Shown: one piece after another, positions 15,451 to 24,174 of the stretch
How the letters are laid out: every line of letters begins with the position of its first letter
Numbering within the stretch: the first letter of the stretch is position 1
Assembly: GCF_013315815.1 (NCBI RefSeq)
Contig: NZ_CP046051.1
Location: 682,001 to 746,000 of the forward strand
DNA length: 64,000 nucleotides
Direction: 5' to 3'
Source of the DNA: Caproicibacterium lactatifermentans
Lineage (GTDB): Bacteria > Bacillota > Clostridia > Oscillospirales > Acutalibacteraceae
Program-made: the position numbers and the translations under genes
Notes under the pieces: generated by a model
Told to the model about the DNA's origin: nothing
Seen by the model: the letters and a program-made list of their open reading frames with translations, nothing else
The model's database searches: none

Positions 15451-16665
15451 TTACTTATTTATTATTTTTATGGTGGAAATGATATGTGATTTGTTTGGCT
15501 TTTCATCTGTGCTTAACTGTGTCTGCAAGTGTTCCTTTTTTTCTAGGTGATTCCCATTAGATGATTTGAATAAGTAAGCCGATATTACGGTTGTAAATGG
15601 AATCGTAAACAGCATACCGAGACTTCCAATTAAAGACTGAAGAATCTCTACGATAATTTCTTCTTTATTAAGTAGTTGAAGAATAGGATAATTGGATACG
15701 GCATAAATCAATACGGTGATTAAACTGCTGCCAATATACGCAAGAATCAATGTGTTTGTCATCGTTCCCATGATATCTTTGCCAATTGTAAGTCCAGATT
15801 GAATTATTTGAATTTTTGTCATGCCAGCTTTATTATTTTGTATTTCTTCCAGTGAAGATGCAATTGACATCGCAACATCCATTGTTGCGCCTAGGGCACC
15901 AATGGTAACCATTGCGAAAACGATGGCTTTTAAATCCAATGGACATTCCATAAATGTTTGCTTTAAACGGGAGGTCTGATCATTATAATATCCGGTTAAT
16001 TTCATAATTCTTTCCATGATGATATAAATGGTTGCTGAGAATGCAACACCACCGGAGCAACCAATGATAGAAGCTAAACTTTTTTTGTTAATACCACCTG
16101 TAAGTATGTATGAAACGATTATAATATAAATGCAAATTACAATTGGTGAACAGTAAATATTAAATCCAGCCATAATACATGGAATGAACACCAAAAAGAT
16201 GGCAAGGCAGGTTAGTGCGAGAGAAAGGATTGTCATTAATCCTTTTTTTCCTCCAAAGATAACAATCAGGCCAACAAAGGCGATTAATAGCCAAATAATT
16301 TGTTCCAATCTGTCATAATTTTCAAATGCATATTCAGTAGAACTGCCTGCAGATAGTTTGCCAAGAACTACTTTATCATTTTGATGAACCTGTGGGGGCA
16401 TTGTATCATTGTGTTTATAAGCGTACTGAGTTGCATGGACAGAAGTTCCTTTACCTTTTCCAGAGGTAATAACACACGTGAATTTTACAACATTGGTGCT
16501 GGAATCTGTTTGATTTGGTGTGATAGAATCAAGCTTTATGACTTTTGCAAAGACCTGATCCTTTATCTCTGATTCAGAGTCTGATACGGTGATGTTCAGT
16601 GCATGCGAGGTTGCAAATTTGTTACCAATACATAAAAAAAGTATGGAAAATACAGAACAATCCAC
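15451..16665 (-). CDS. YibE/F family membrane protein
   Basis: A 404-residue polytopic membrane protein. An N-terminal extracytoplasmic beta-rich region (FAKVIKLDSI, VIKFTCVITSGKGKG-like) is followed by about eight hydrophobic segments beginning IIWLLIAFVGLIVIFGGKKG. The central GALGATMDVAMSIASSLEEI is characteristic of YibE/F proteins; the family's function is unknown. Only a short, weak N-terminal hydrophobic stretch is in this frame. An overlapping frame contains a better one (VMWIVLYFPYFFYVLV), so a small frameshift near 16640 is possible. It is transcribed towards the NifX-like gene. Confidence 0.85.
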   Translation of the reverse strand: MDCSVFSILFLCIGNKFATSHALNITVSDSESEIKDQVFAKVIKLDSITPNQTDSSTNVVKFTCVITSGKGKGTSVHATQYAYKHNDTMPPQVHQNDKVVLGKLSAGSSTEYAFENYDRLEQIIWLLIAFVGLIVIFGGKKGLMTILSLALTCLAIFLVFIPCIMAGFNIYCSPIVICIYIIIVSYILTGGINKKSLASIIGCSGGVAFSATIYIIMERIMKLTGYYNDQTSRLKQTFMECPLDLKAIVFAMVTIGALGATMDVAMSIASSLEEIQNNKAGMTKIQIIQSGLTIGKDIMGTMTNTLILAYIGSSLITVLIYAVSNYPILQLLNKEEIIVEILQSLIGSLGMLFTIPFTTVISAYLFKSSNGNHLEKKEHLQTQLSTDEKPNKSHIISTIKIINK

Positions 16666-17055
16666 ATCACTTTACTTTGACTAACCTTCATTTTCGTCAC
16701 ATCCTTTTCGTGTAATCCTATGCTTGTACGAAAGGGGATATGCAGTACCAAATTTAAGTCATGATCGGGTTTGCGTATGAAAATGATAAAGCAAGGAGTA
16801 GTAACGGTGTAAATCAACGATCACTCGGTTTTGTAACACGTTGTACACGCAGACAAATGGCAGTAGGTAGCACAGACGTTTTCTTGCATATGTCATACTA
16901 TGACGAATTTGTCGACAAACTTTTAAAAATTGATTTTATGTAGATTTAAAACATCTATGCCAGAAATTTTAGGAAGGAAGAGATTTCCTTTATAAAAGCA
17001 GCTTATATTCAAATTAGCATAAACCCGAAATCTTTTAAAAAATTCCAATAAAGTC
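16666..17055. other. Intergenic region, no gene supported
   Basis: This AT-rich stretch between the divergent yibE/F-like and feo genes shows only short frames. One of 60 codons on the plus strand (16761-16943) has no ribosome site and unconvincing composition. It presumably carries the promoter of the yibE/F-like gene. Confidence 0.4.
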
Positions 17056-17148
17056 TTGACAATTTCAGTTAGCGGTGGAAAACTGTTGATGTTCAACGGT
17101 TAGTGTACGCTAATCTTTATTTTTGATATTCCAGTTAGCTAACGCTAA
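17056..17148 (+). promoter_or_regulatory. feoA regulatory region with two TTAGC-type operator boxes
   Basis: Box 1 is TTAGTGTACGCTAA (17100-17113). Box 2 is TTAGCTAACGCTAA (17135-17148), an exact TTAGC-N4-GCTAA. A TTGACA at 17056 may be a -35, but no good -10 is seen. The boxes resemble DtxR/IdeR-type iron operators in having TTAG/CTAA ends. Two more boxes of the same form lie before feoB, so the regulon is probably local. The DtxR-like gene at 20090 is the likely binder (inference). Confidence 0.7.
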
Positions 17149-17171
17149 TTTCATAGGGAGGTGTGGTAATA

Positions 17172-17384
17172 ATGATGCCATTATCCATGGCAAAGCCGGG
17201 CGAACCGGTGACAATCCGCCGGATTGGCGGCAAAGACGAGGTGCGTCAGCATTTGGCGGAGCTTGGTTTTGTGGTGGGCGGAGAAGTGATGGTGGTTAAT
17301 GAGCTTGGCGGTAATCTGATTTTACAGGTAAAGGACAGCCGCATTGCGCTGGACAAAACCATGGCAAATCGAATTCAGTTTTAG
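17172..17384 (+). CDS. feoA: Ferrous iron transport protein A, first copy
   Basis: A 70-residue SH3-like FeoA domain protein: MAKPGEPVTIRRIGGKDEVR, LAELGFVVGGEVMVVNELGG and DSRIALDKTMANRIQF. FeoA is a small cytoplasmic partner of the FeoB GTPase permease. I chose ATG 17172 because GGGAGG (17156-17161) is 10 nt upstream; a GTG at 17163 abuts that site and is less likely. It leads the feoA-feoA-feoB unit, 11 nt before the second copy. Confidence 0.9.
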   Translation: MMPLSMAKPGEPVTIRRIGGKDEVRQHLAELGFVVGGEVMVVNELGGNLILQVKDSRIALDKTMANRIQF

Positions 17385-17395
17385 GGGGTAGAGAA

Positions 17396-17617
17396 ATGAA
17401 AACACTAAAAGATGTTAAGGTAGGAGAATCCGCAACTGTGCAAAAACTGCATGGTGAGGGTGCTGTAAAACGTCGCATTATGGACATGGGGCTTACCAAG
17501 GGTACGCAGCTGACGGTTCGTAAGGTTGCGCCGCTTGGTGATCCTATGGAACTGCACGTGCGTGGCTATGAGCTTTCCGTACGGAAAGCAGACGCAGAGA
17601 TGATTGAAGTCGAGTAA
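17396..17617 (+). CDS. feoA: Ferrous iron transport protein A, second copy
   Basis: The 73-residue FeoA domain protein has VGESATVQKLHGEGAVKRRI, MDMGLTKGTQLTVRKVAPLG and ELSVRKADAEMIEVE, closer to the standard FeoA consensus than the first copy. Twin feoA genes before feoB are common in Clostridia. A GGGGG-type ribosome site lies before the ATG. An 81-nt gap with two operator boxes separates it from feoB. Confidence 0.92.
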   Translation: MKTLKDVKVGESATVQKLHGEGAVKRRIMDMGLTKGTQLTVRKVAPLGDPMELHVRGYELSVRKADAEMIEVE

Positions 17618-17642
17618 AGCATTGTAAAAACAGCGATACGAG

Positions 17643-17675
17643 TTAGCAAAAGCTAATAAAGCTAGCCTATGCTAA
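17643..17675 (+). promoter_or_regulatory. Two TTAGC-N4-GCTAA-type boxes before feoB
   Basis: TTAGCAAAAGCTAA (17643-17656) is an exact TTAGC-N4-GCTAA. CTAGCCTATGCTAA (17662-17675) differs at one base. They match the boxes upstream of the first feoA, implying a second, internally placed control point ahead of feoB. Confidence 0.7.
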
Positions 17676-17698
17676 AATATTTTTGAGGAGGAAAGTAA

Positions 17699-19863
17699 AT
17701 GGCAGTTACAATTGCGCTGGCAGGCAACCCGAACTGTGGCAAAACAACGCTTTTTAATGACCTGACAGGCTCCAATCAGTATGTCGGCAACTGGCCGGGT
17801 GTAACAGTGGAAAAGAAAGAAGGGCACCTAAAAGGGCATAAAGATGTAGTCATTCAGGATTTACCAGGTATCTATTCGCTTTCACCGTACACGTTGGAAG
17901 AAGTGGTGGCACGTTTTTACTTGGTCAATGAAAAGCCAAATGTCATTCTCAACATCATTGACGGAACCACATTGAGCGCAACCTGTACCTGACGACGCAG
18001 CTGCTGGAGCTGGGAATTCCGGTGCTGATTGCAGTCAACATGATGGATTTGGTGGAGAAAAGGGGCGACACCATTGATACAGATAAGCTTGGCGCGGAGC
18101 TTGGGTGTGAAGTAGTCGAAATCAGCGCGCTGAAAGGCCGCGGCGGAGAAGAAGCCGCTGAAAAAGCAGCTTTCCTGGCACTGAAGAAAGCGGATTTCAA
18201 CAAAAGACCGCACGTCTTTACCGGCAGCGTGGAACACGCGATTGCACATATTGAGGAATCGATACAGAGCATGGTAAATGACCAGAATCTGCGCTGGTAC
18301 GCCATCAAAGTTTTTGAACGTGACGAAAAAGTGCTGGCGGAAATGAAATTTGATGGAGAGTTGAAACAGCATCTGGAACAGCACATCAAAGACTGTGAAA
18401 CGGAAATGGACGATGACTCTGAAAGCATCATTACAAACCAAAGATATGCTTACATAAAAGGCGTTATTGAAAAGTCGGTAAAGAAAAAACCAGTCAAAGG
18501 TAACCTAACCATTTCAGATAAAATCGATAAAATCGTTACGAACCGTGTGCTTGGCATTCCGATATTCCTTGGCATCATGCTTCTTGTTTATACCATTTCG
18601 ATGGGTACCGTCGGCAAGCTAGTTACTGACTGGACAAATGATACCCTGTTTGGCACAATCATTCCTCCAGCGGTGCAGGGATGGCTTACCTCCATTGGCT
18701 GTGCTGATTGGTTGAACAGTTTAATTGTTGACGGCATTATTGGTGGTGTTGGTGCGGTGCTTGGCTTTGTTCCGCAAATGCTGATTTTATTCTTAATGCT
18801 TGCCATTCTTGAGGATATTGGATATATGTCTCGCGTTGCATTCATTATGGACCGCATTTTCCGCAAGTTTGGTTTAAGCGGAAAAAGCTTTATCCCGATG
18901 CTGATTGCTTCCGGCTGTGGTGTGCCGGGTATCATGTCCAGCCGCACCATTGAAAATGACCGTGACCGTAAAATGACCATTATGACGACTACCTTCATTC
19001 CGTGTGGCGCAAAAATGCCAATTGTGGGCCTGTTCGCTGGCGCACTGTTTGGCGGCAATCCATTCATTGCCATGTCCGCGTACTTAATTGGTGTTGCTGC
19101 AGTTGTCATTTCCGGTATTCTGCTGAAAAAGACAAAGCCCTTCGCGGGCGACCCGGCACCATTTGTTATGGAACTGCCTGCCTACCATGTACCGAGTGCC
19201 AAAAACGTTTTGCACGCCATGTGGGAGCGCGGCTGGAGTTTTATCAAGCGTGCCGGTACGGTCATTTTTGCAGCCTCCATTGTGCTTTGGTTCCTGCAGG
19301 GTTTTGGCTTCACAAACGGTCAGTTCGGCTTGGTCGAGGACAACAATACTTCTCTGCTGGCTTTAATCGGTCAGGCAATCGCATTTATTTTTGCACCGCT
19401 TGGCTTTGATTCCTGGAAAGCGACCGTTGCTACCTTCACGGGCCTGATTGCAAAGGAAGAGGTTGTGGGTACATTCGGGGTTCTGTATGGTGGCATTGAC
19501 GTCGAAAATGGCACCCAGCCCATTTGGGGTGCGTTAGCTCACGATTTCACGCAGCTTTCTGCGTACAGCTTCCTAATTTTTAACCTGCTGTGCGCGCCGT
19601 GCTTTGCAGCGATGGGTGCCATTAAACGTGAAATGAATTCCGCTAAATGGACCATGGGCGCAATCGGTTATATGTGCGGCTTTGCCTATGCCATTTCCTT
19701 GATTGTGTATCAGCTTGGGATGTTGTTCTCTGGCGCAGGGTTCTCGGTTGGTACAGTTGCAGCCATTGCTATCCTAGTATTTTTGGTTTATATGGTTGCA
19801 CGTAAAAATAAATATAATGATAACGTTTTAACAATGAGTTCTGTTGCTGCTGCCGCAAAGTAA
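17699..19863 (+). pseudogene. feoB: Ferrous iron transporter FeoB, frameshifted in the G domain
   Basis: The first frame (17699-17992) encodes the GTPase start GNPNCGKTTLFNDLTGSNQY, with DLPGIYSLSPY. It ends abnormally after NIIDGTTLSATCT. The next frame continues as VLIAVNMMDLVEKRGD and runs to 19863 through the FeoB transmembrane domain (SGCGVPGIMSSRTIENDRDR, PCGAKMPIVGLFAGALF). Restoring one A near 17968 gives the expected IIDGTNIERNLYLTTQLLEL, so a single-base deletion explains the break. FeoB is a membrane Fe(II) permease; if the lesion is real no full protein is made. A sequencing error is the main alternative, since the rest is intact. Confidence 0.88.
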
Positions 19864-19890
19864 GACAACAGAACAAAGGAGGGAGTTTGT

Positions 19891-20043
19891 ATGAATCTTC
19901 CTACACTAATCGGGATTCTAATCATCGTGGCGGTGGTTGCTGCCATTGTCGCCACAGGTGTTTGGAACAAAAAACATCATAAAGGCGGTTGTGGCTGCGG
20001 TTGTGACCACTGTCCAAACGGTGGTGCTTGTCACACAAAATAA
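19891..20043 (+). CDS. FeoB-associated Cys-rich small membrane protein
   Basis: A 50-residue peptide with one N-terminal transmembrane helix (LIGILIIVAVVAAIVATGVW) followed by KKHHKGGCGCGCDHCPNGGA and CHTK. The Cys-rich tail and position directly after feoB match the FeoB-associated Cys-rich membrane protein family, thought to act with FeoB as a FeoC-like accessory. AAAGGAGGG precedes the ATG. It ends just before a terminator. Confidence 0.9.
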   Translation: MNLPTLIGILIIVAVVAAIVATGVWNKKHHKGGCGCGCDHCPNGGACHTK

Positions 20044-20045
20044 CC

Positions 20046-20073
20046 AAAGCGGGCTTATGCCCGCTTTCTTTTT
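20046..20073 (+). terminator. Terminator after the feo genes
   Basis: AAAGCGGGC and GCCCGCTTT pair around a TTAT loop, with a T-rich tail. It separates the feo genes from the regulator, so the regulator depends on readthrough or its own promoter. Confidence 0.85.
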
Positions 20074-20089
20074 AGGAGAGAACTGATTT

Positions 20090-20428
20090 ATGGAAGAACT
20101 GACCAGTACTCATCTGCGGTATCTGCTGGCAATTTATCAGATTGCTAAGTTGGAGCGGGATGTCTGTTCCACAAGCATTTCACAGTTTTTAAATGTCAGT
20201 GGTCCCTCGGTCTCTCGAATGCTGGGGGTGCTGACACAGAAGAAACTGATTGCAAAAATGCGGTACAGCAAAATTTATCTGACAGACAAAGGCTTTCTGC
20301 TGGCGCGTGAATTGGACAAAAAAGTAACCTTGCTCAAGGAACGTATTCCACGAATGGGCATTCCAATGACAGAAGAAGAAATTGAGCAGGTGGCATTTGC
20401 ACTGGCGGAGCTTATCGCCAACAGATGA
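20090..20428 (+). CDS. DtxR/MntR-family-like winged-helix regulator, short
   Basis: The 112-residue protein begins MEELTSTHLRYLLAIYQIAK and has ISQFLNVSGPSVSRMLGVLT (recognition helix), then KMRYSKIYLTDKGFLLAREL (wing). This is the DtxR/MntR N-terminal fold. It is shorter than MntR (~140 residues). By eye, the His/Glu ligands that follow the wing in MntR (RHELLE and EGIEHH regions) are replaced by DKKVTLLKERIP and EIEQVAFALAEL. Metal response by the usual site is therefore doubtful. Its position after feo suggests control of the TTAGC boxes. AGGAGAG is a good ribosome site. Confidence 0.82.
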   Translation: MEELTSTHLRYLLAIYQIAKLERDVCSTSISQFLNVSGPSVSRMLGVLTQKKLIAKMRYSKIYLTDKGFLLARELDKKVTLLKERIPRMGIPMTEEEIEQVAFALAELIANR

Positions 20429-20502
20429 GCGCAGACCAGTGCCGTCAGGAAATCCTTAAAAATACGGGCATTATGTATGATCCATCTAATGAATCAAAAT
20501 AA
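20425..20502 (+). CDS. Tiny ORF overlapping the regulator stop, 25 aa
   Basis: ATG 20425 overlaps the regulator's stop as ATGA and encodes MSADQCRQEILKNTGIMYDP, then SNESK. Coupled translation is possible, but the peptide is unrecognised and may be only the relic of a longer gene. Confidence 0.25.
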   Translation: MSADQCRQEILKNTGIMYDPSNESK

Positions 20503-20597
20503 GTTGAAATGCATAGAGAATAGCTTTGTTTCTCTGATTCATTGACAACTTTATGACATGTAAATTAACTTTAAATGAATAACACTCTGATCAAACA

Positions 20598-20631
20598 AAA
20601 AGCTAGGGAACCCGCAAGTTTCTTAGCTTTT
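20598..20631. repeat. 34-bp stem-loop, right member of a diverged pair
   Basis: AAAAGCTAGGGAAC...GTTTCTTAGCTTTT matches the stem-loop at 11388-11421 at 28 of 34 positions, including a T-A to C-G compensatory change (positions 14 and 21). It probably acts as a terminator and may mark the other end of the inner cargo segment. The rest of 20503-20820 shows no gene. Confidence 0.55.
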
Positions 20632-20761
20632 CCTGCTTTTATTATACTATGAATAGAATAAGACGAAACAAATAGATAAAAGCCCTGCGAGTTGATGTGG
20701 TTGCTACCGTGATTCAAAAGAGTGGTCTTACTCATACTATCTCTTGCTATCTCTTATTAAT

Positions 20762-20815
20762 AAAAAAATCCAAAACCACTATTCCGTTCGGCAAAAACAA
20801 AATAGGGTTTTGGAT
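20762..20815 (-). terminator. Terminator of tRNA-Ser(GGA)
   Basis: ATCCAAAACC and GGGTTTTGGAT are complementary. Read on the minus strand, the stem is followed by seven T residues. Confidence 0.7.
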
Positions 20816-20820
20816 ATGAG

Positions 20821-20907
20821 TGGCGGAGAGGATGCGACTCGAACGCACAATGCCTTGCGGCACACCACATTTCCAATGTGGCTCCTTACCAATTAGAATA
20901 CCTCTCC
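20821..20907 (-). tRNA. tRNA-Ser(GGA)
   Basis: An 87-nt tRNA with acceptor strands GGAGAGG/CCTCTCC, a long class II variable arm (GTGCCGCAAGGCAT region), anticodon GGA in TTGGAAA, T arm GTTCGAGTC and encoded CCA. Its 3' end is duplicated at 5255-5267, so it is the likely integration target of the island on its left. Confidence 0.95.
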
Positions 20908-21112
20908 AAGTGGTAAAAATGTTGCTTTTTATCAGCGACTCAATTATTATAGCATACATTTTAAAGAATGCAAGACTTTTTCCGTGGAAAAACAGATTTT
21001 TTCTTTTTTTATGTGAAAACTTGCACCGGAGCGCCGCCTGCGGTAAACTGTTTTGTGTAGAAACTAGATTTTATATGCCTGCCTTTTTGGCCGGTACAGG
21101 AGGAAACACAAA

Positions 21113-22507
21113 TTGGAACGAGTAAAAACAGCACAACTCTATCAGAATGCGGAGGCGTTCAGCGGCAAGGCCATCACTGTCTGCGGTTGGGTGCGCTCTG
21201 TACGGGACAGCAAAACACTTGGTTTTATCGACCTGAATGACGGCAGCTGCTTTAAAGGACTGCAGGTTGTATTTGAAGCGGACAAAGTGGACAACTTTGC
21301 GGAAATAGCGAAATTCAATGTTGGCTCGGCGGTCTGTGTGACCGGCCAGCTGCTTTTAACGCCGCAGGCGCGACAGCCTTTTGAGGTGCACGCATCATCG
21401 GTTCGGCTGGAGGGTGCCTCCACACCGGAGTATCCGCTGCAGAAAAAGCGCCACAGCGTAGAGTACCTGCGTACAATTGCGCATTTGCGCCCACGTACCA
21501 ATTTGTTCTCGGCGGCATTTCGCGTGCGTTCCGCTGCCGCGTATGGCATTCACCGCTTTTTCCAGGAGCGTGGATTTGTATATGTGAACACACCGCTGAT
21601 TACAGCCAGTGACGCAGAGGGTGCGGGTGAAATGTTCCGTGTCACAACACTGGACCAGACCAACCCGCCGCGCACACCGGACGGCAAAATCGACTTCAGC
21701 AAGGACTTTTTCGGCACACCGGCTTCTCTGACCGTTTCAGGGCAGCTGGAGGCGGAGTGCATGGCCATGGCGTTTGGTCAGGTTTATACGTTCGGTCCGA
21801 CTTTCCGTGCGGAAAAATCCTACACACAGCGCCATGCCGCCGAGTTTTGGATGATTGAACCGGAAATTGCTTTTGCCGATTTGGAAGATGTCATGCAGTT
21901 GGCAGAAGCCATGATGAAGTATGTCATTCGCTATGTCATGGATACCTGCCCGCAGGACCTTGATTTCTGTAATAAATTTGTAGACAAGGGTCTGCTGGAC
22001 CGTCTGCAGAATGTACTGGACCATGACTTTGCGCATGTTTCCTACACCGATGCGGTGGAACTGCTGAAAAAGAACAACGACCACTTCGACTACAAAGTAG
22101 AGTGGGGCTGTGATCTGCAGACTGAACACGAGCGCTATCTGACCGAAAAAGTTTTTCAGCGTCCGGTCTTTGTCACGGATTATCCGGCGGGCATTAAAGC
22201 TTTTTATATGCGCGCAAATCCGGATGGCAAGACAGTGGCGGCTGTGGACCTGCTGGTGCCGGGCATTGGTGAAATCATCGGCGGCAGTCAGCGTGAAGAA
22301 CGGCTGGACGTGCTGCAGGAGAAGATGCAGGAGCTCGGTATGAACGAGAAGGAATATTGGTGGTATTTGGACCTGCGCCGGTATGGCAGTGCCTGCCACG
22401 GCGGCTTCGGCCTTGGTTTCGAGCGCCTGATCATGTACTTGACCGGCATCCAGAATATTCGGGACGTTCTGCCTTTCCCGCGTACACCCGGCAGTGCGGA
22501 ATTTTAA
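21113..22507 (+). CDS. asnS: Asparaginyl-tRNA synthetase
   Basis: The 464-residue class II synthetase charges tRNA-Asn. The N-terminal OB fold has [20 protein letters not shown]. Motif 2 is [20 protein letters not shown] and motif 3 is [33 protein letters not shown] is the usual end. The start is TTG 21113, 6 nt after AGGAGG. No T-box motif is visible upstream. Confidence 0.96.
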   Translation: MERVKTAQLYQNAEAFSGKAITVCGWVRSVRDSKTLGFIDLNDGSCFKGLQVVFEADKVDNFAEIAKFNVGSAVCVTGQLLLTPQARQPFEVHASSVRLEGASTPEYPLQKKRHSVEYLRTIAHLRPRTNLFSAAFRVRSAAAYGIHRFFQERGFVYVNTPLITASDAEGAGEMFRVTTLDQTNPPRTPDGKIDFSKDFFGTPASLTVSGQLEAECMAMAFGQVYTFGPTFRAEKSYTQRHAAEFWMIEPEIAFADLEDVMQLAEAMMKYVIRYVMDTCPQDLDFCNKFVDKGLLDRLQNVLDHDFAHVSYTDAVELLKKNNDHFDYKVEWGCDLQTEHERYLTEKVFQRPVFVTDYPAGIKAFYMRANPDGKTVAAVDLLVPGIGEIIGGSQREERLDVLQEKMQELGMNEKEYWWYLDLRRYGSACHGGFGLGFERLIMYLTGIQNIRDVLPFPRTPGSAEF

Positions 22508-22520
22508 CGGAAAACTTTTT

Positions 22521-22545
22521 AAGGACCGCTTCGGCGGTCCTTTTT
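22521..22545 (+). terminator. asnS terminator
   Basis: AAGGACCGC and GCGGTCCTTTTT form a compact stem with a T tail. Confidence 0.85.
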
Positions 22546-22726
22546 GCTGCCAAGATTTGCATAAATGACAGGCAATATGACCAAAATTGCCGGTTGTACA
22601 TCCGAACTTTTCCCACCGTTGTGCAGGAATTTGGATTAAGACTTGCATTTTTATTTCGTTTTCGCTACAATAGGAAAGGTTTATGTACCTTTTGCGATAG
22701 CTTGTAATGTAGGGAGTGCATTTTGC

Positions 22727-24004
22727 GTGGAATTTGGGAAATTGTCAAAAACAGAACTGAAGACTTTGCAGGCACAGCTTGCAAAGAAGTTTGATGCCTG
22801 TAAGGCGATGGGGCTCAAACTGAACATGGCGCGCGGCAAGCCGAGCGCAGAGCAGCTGGACCTTTCGCTGGATATGCTGGACCAGATTACCTCACGGTCC
22901 AATGTGGTGCTGCCGGACGGCACCGACTGCCGAAATTACGGCCTTGCGGATGGCCTGCCGGAAATGCGCGGTATGCTGGGCAAAATGATGGGACTGCCGG
23001 CGGAGAACGTGATTGTCGGCGGGAACTCCAGCCTGAACATGATGTTCGACGCGATTTCCTGCTGCATGACGCATGGCCTGCCCGGCGGTAAGCCGTGGTG
23101 CCTAGAGGAACACCGGAAGTTCCTTTGCCCCTCTCCGGGATATGACCGTCACTTCGGCGTAACCGAATATTTCGGCTTTGAACTGATTACAGTTCCTATG
23201 CTGCCGACCGGGCCGGACATGGATGTTGTGGAAAAGTTGGTTTTCTCGGACCCTGACATCAAGGGTATTTGGTGTGTGCCGAAGTATTCCAACCCAACGG
23301 GCATTACTTATTCAGATGAAACCGTACGCCGCTTTGCCGCTTTAAAGCCGGCGGCGCCGGACTTCCGTATTTTCTGGGACAATGCCTACTGTGTGCATGA
23401 CCTGACCGATACGCCGGATCATCTGCTGAACCTATGGGACGAGTGCCAAAAGGCCGGCAATCCTGACTTGCCTGTCTTCTTTGCATCCACCAGCAAAATT
23501 ACATTCCCCGGCGCGGGCGTAGCAGCCATGGGCGCCAGTGACAACAACCTGCAGGTCTTTCGGAAACACTATAAATATCAGACGATTGGTCCAGATAAGC
23601 TGAACCAACTGCGGCATCTGCTTTTCTTAAAGAAGGTTGGCGGCATTCCGGCACAGATGTGCCGCCAGCGTGCGATTATTGCGCCGAAGTTCGAGGCAGT
23701 CGAACAGATTTTTGAGCAGGAGCTTGCGGGCAAGGGCGTTGCCGCGTGGACAAAACCGAACGGCGGCTACTTTATTAGTGTGGATGTCACGCCCGGCTGC
23801 GCAAAGCGCACGGTGGCACTGTGCAAAGAGGCGGGCGTCACCCTGACCGGTGCGGGCGCAACGTTCCCGTACCACAAGGACCCACAGGACAGCAATATTC
23901 GTGTGGCACCTACTTATCCGCCGCTGGAAGAAGTCAAACAGGCGGCAAAGCTGTTCTGCTTGTGTGCACAAATGGCGGTTTGTGAAAAGCTGCTGGAATC
24001 CTGA
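22727..24004 (+). CDS. PLP-dependent aminotransferase (class I/II fold)
   Basis: A 425-residue aminotransferase with the short N-terminal pattern LSKTELKTLQAQLAKKFDAC and LNMARGKPSAEQLDLS, typical of the aspartate-aminotransferase-like family PF12897. SNPTGITYSDETV is the substrate-binding stretch. FASTSKITFPGAGVAAMGAS carries the PLP lysine, and NIRVAPTYPP the C-terminal Arg. The substrate is not predictable. I chose GTG 22727 because AGGGAG ends 10 nt upstream; an upstream extension is hydrophobic and lacks a ribosome site. Confidence 0.88.
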   Translation: MEFGKLSKTELKTLQAQLAKKFDACKAMGLKLNMARGKPSAEQLDLSLDMLDQITSRSNVVLPDGTDCRNYGLADGLPEMRGMLGKMMGLPAENVIVGGNSSLNMMFDAISCCMTHGLPGGKPWCLEEHRKFLCPSPGYDRHFGVTEYFGFELITVPMLPTGPDMDVVEKLVFSDPDIKGIWCVPKYSNPTGITYSDETVRRFAALKPAAPDFRIFWDNAYCVHDLTDTPDHLLNLWDECQKAGNPDLPVFFASTSKITFPGAGVAAMGASDNNLQVFRKHYKYQTIGPDKLNQLRHLLFLKKVGGIPAQMCRQRAIIAPKFEAVEQIFEQELAGKGVAAWTKPNGGYFISVDVTPGCAKRTVALCKEAGVTLTGAGATFPYHKDPQDSNIRVAPTYPPLEEVKQAAKLFCLCAQMAVCEKLLES

Positions 24005-24027
24005 AATTTTTCTTTCTCCTCATTTTC

Positions 24028-24055
24028 GGGCCGCTCCGCTGGAGCGGCCCCTTTT
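24028..24055 (+). terminator. Terminator after the aminotransferase gene
   Basis: GGGCCGCTCC and GGAGCGGCCC form a strong stem, then CTTTT. Confidence 0.85.
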
Positions 24056-24174
24056 GTAGATGGGTATTTTATACTGAAAACGTTGACTTTCCCATATAAA
24101 ATTACTATAATAAATTTGCTACGTCTGTGAAACTGGCTTTTTCGCAGAAAAAAAGCAAATTGGAGGACTTGCGC

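Noticed and set aside
16761-16943. 60-codon plus-strand frame upstream of feoA
   Set aside because: No ribosome site, poor composition and no family; treated as intergenic.
21000-21112. T-box or other riboswitch before asnS
   Set aside because: No AGGGTGG-type antiterminator or specifier-loop arrangement is visible; only an ordinary ribosome site.
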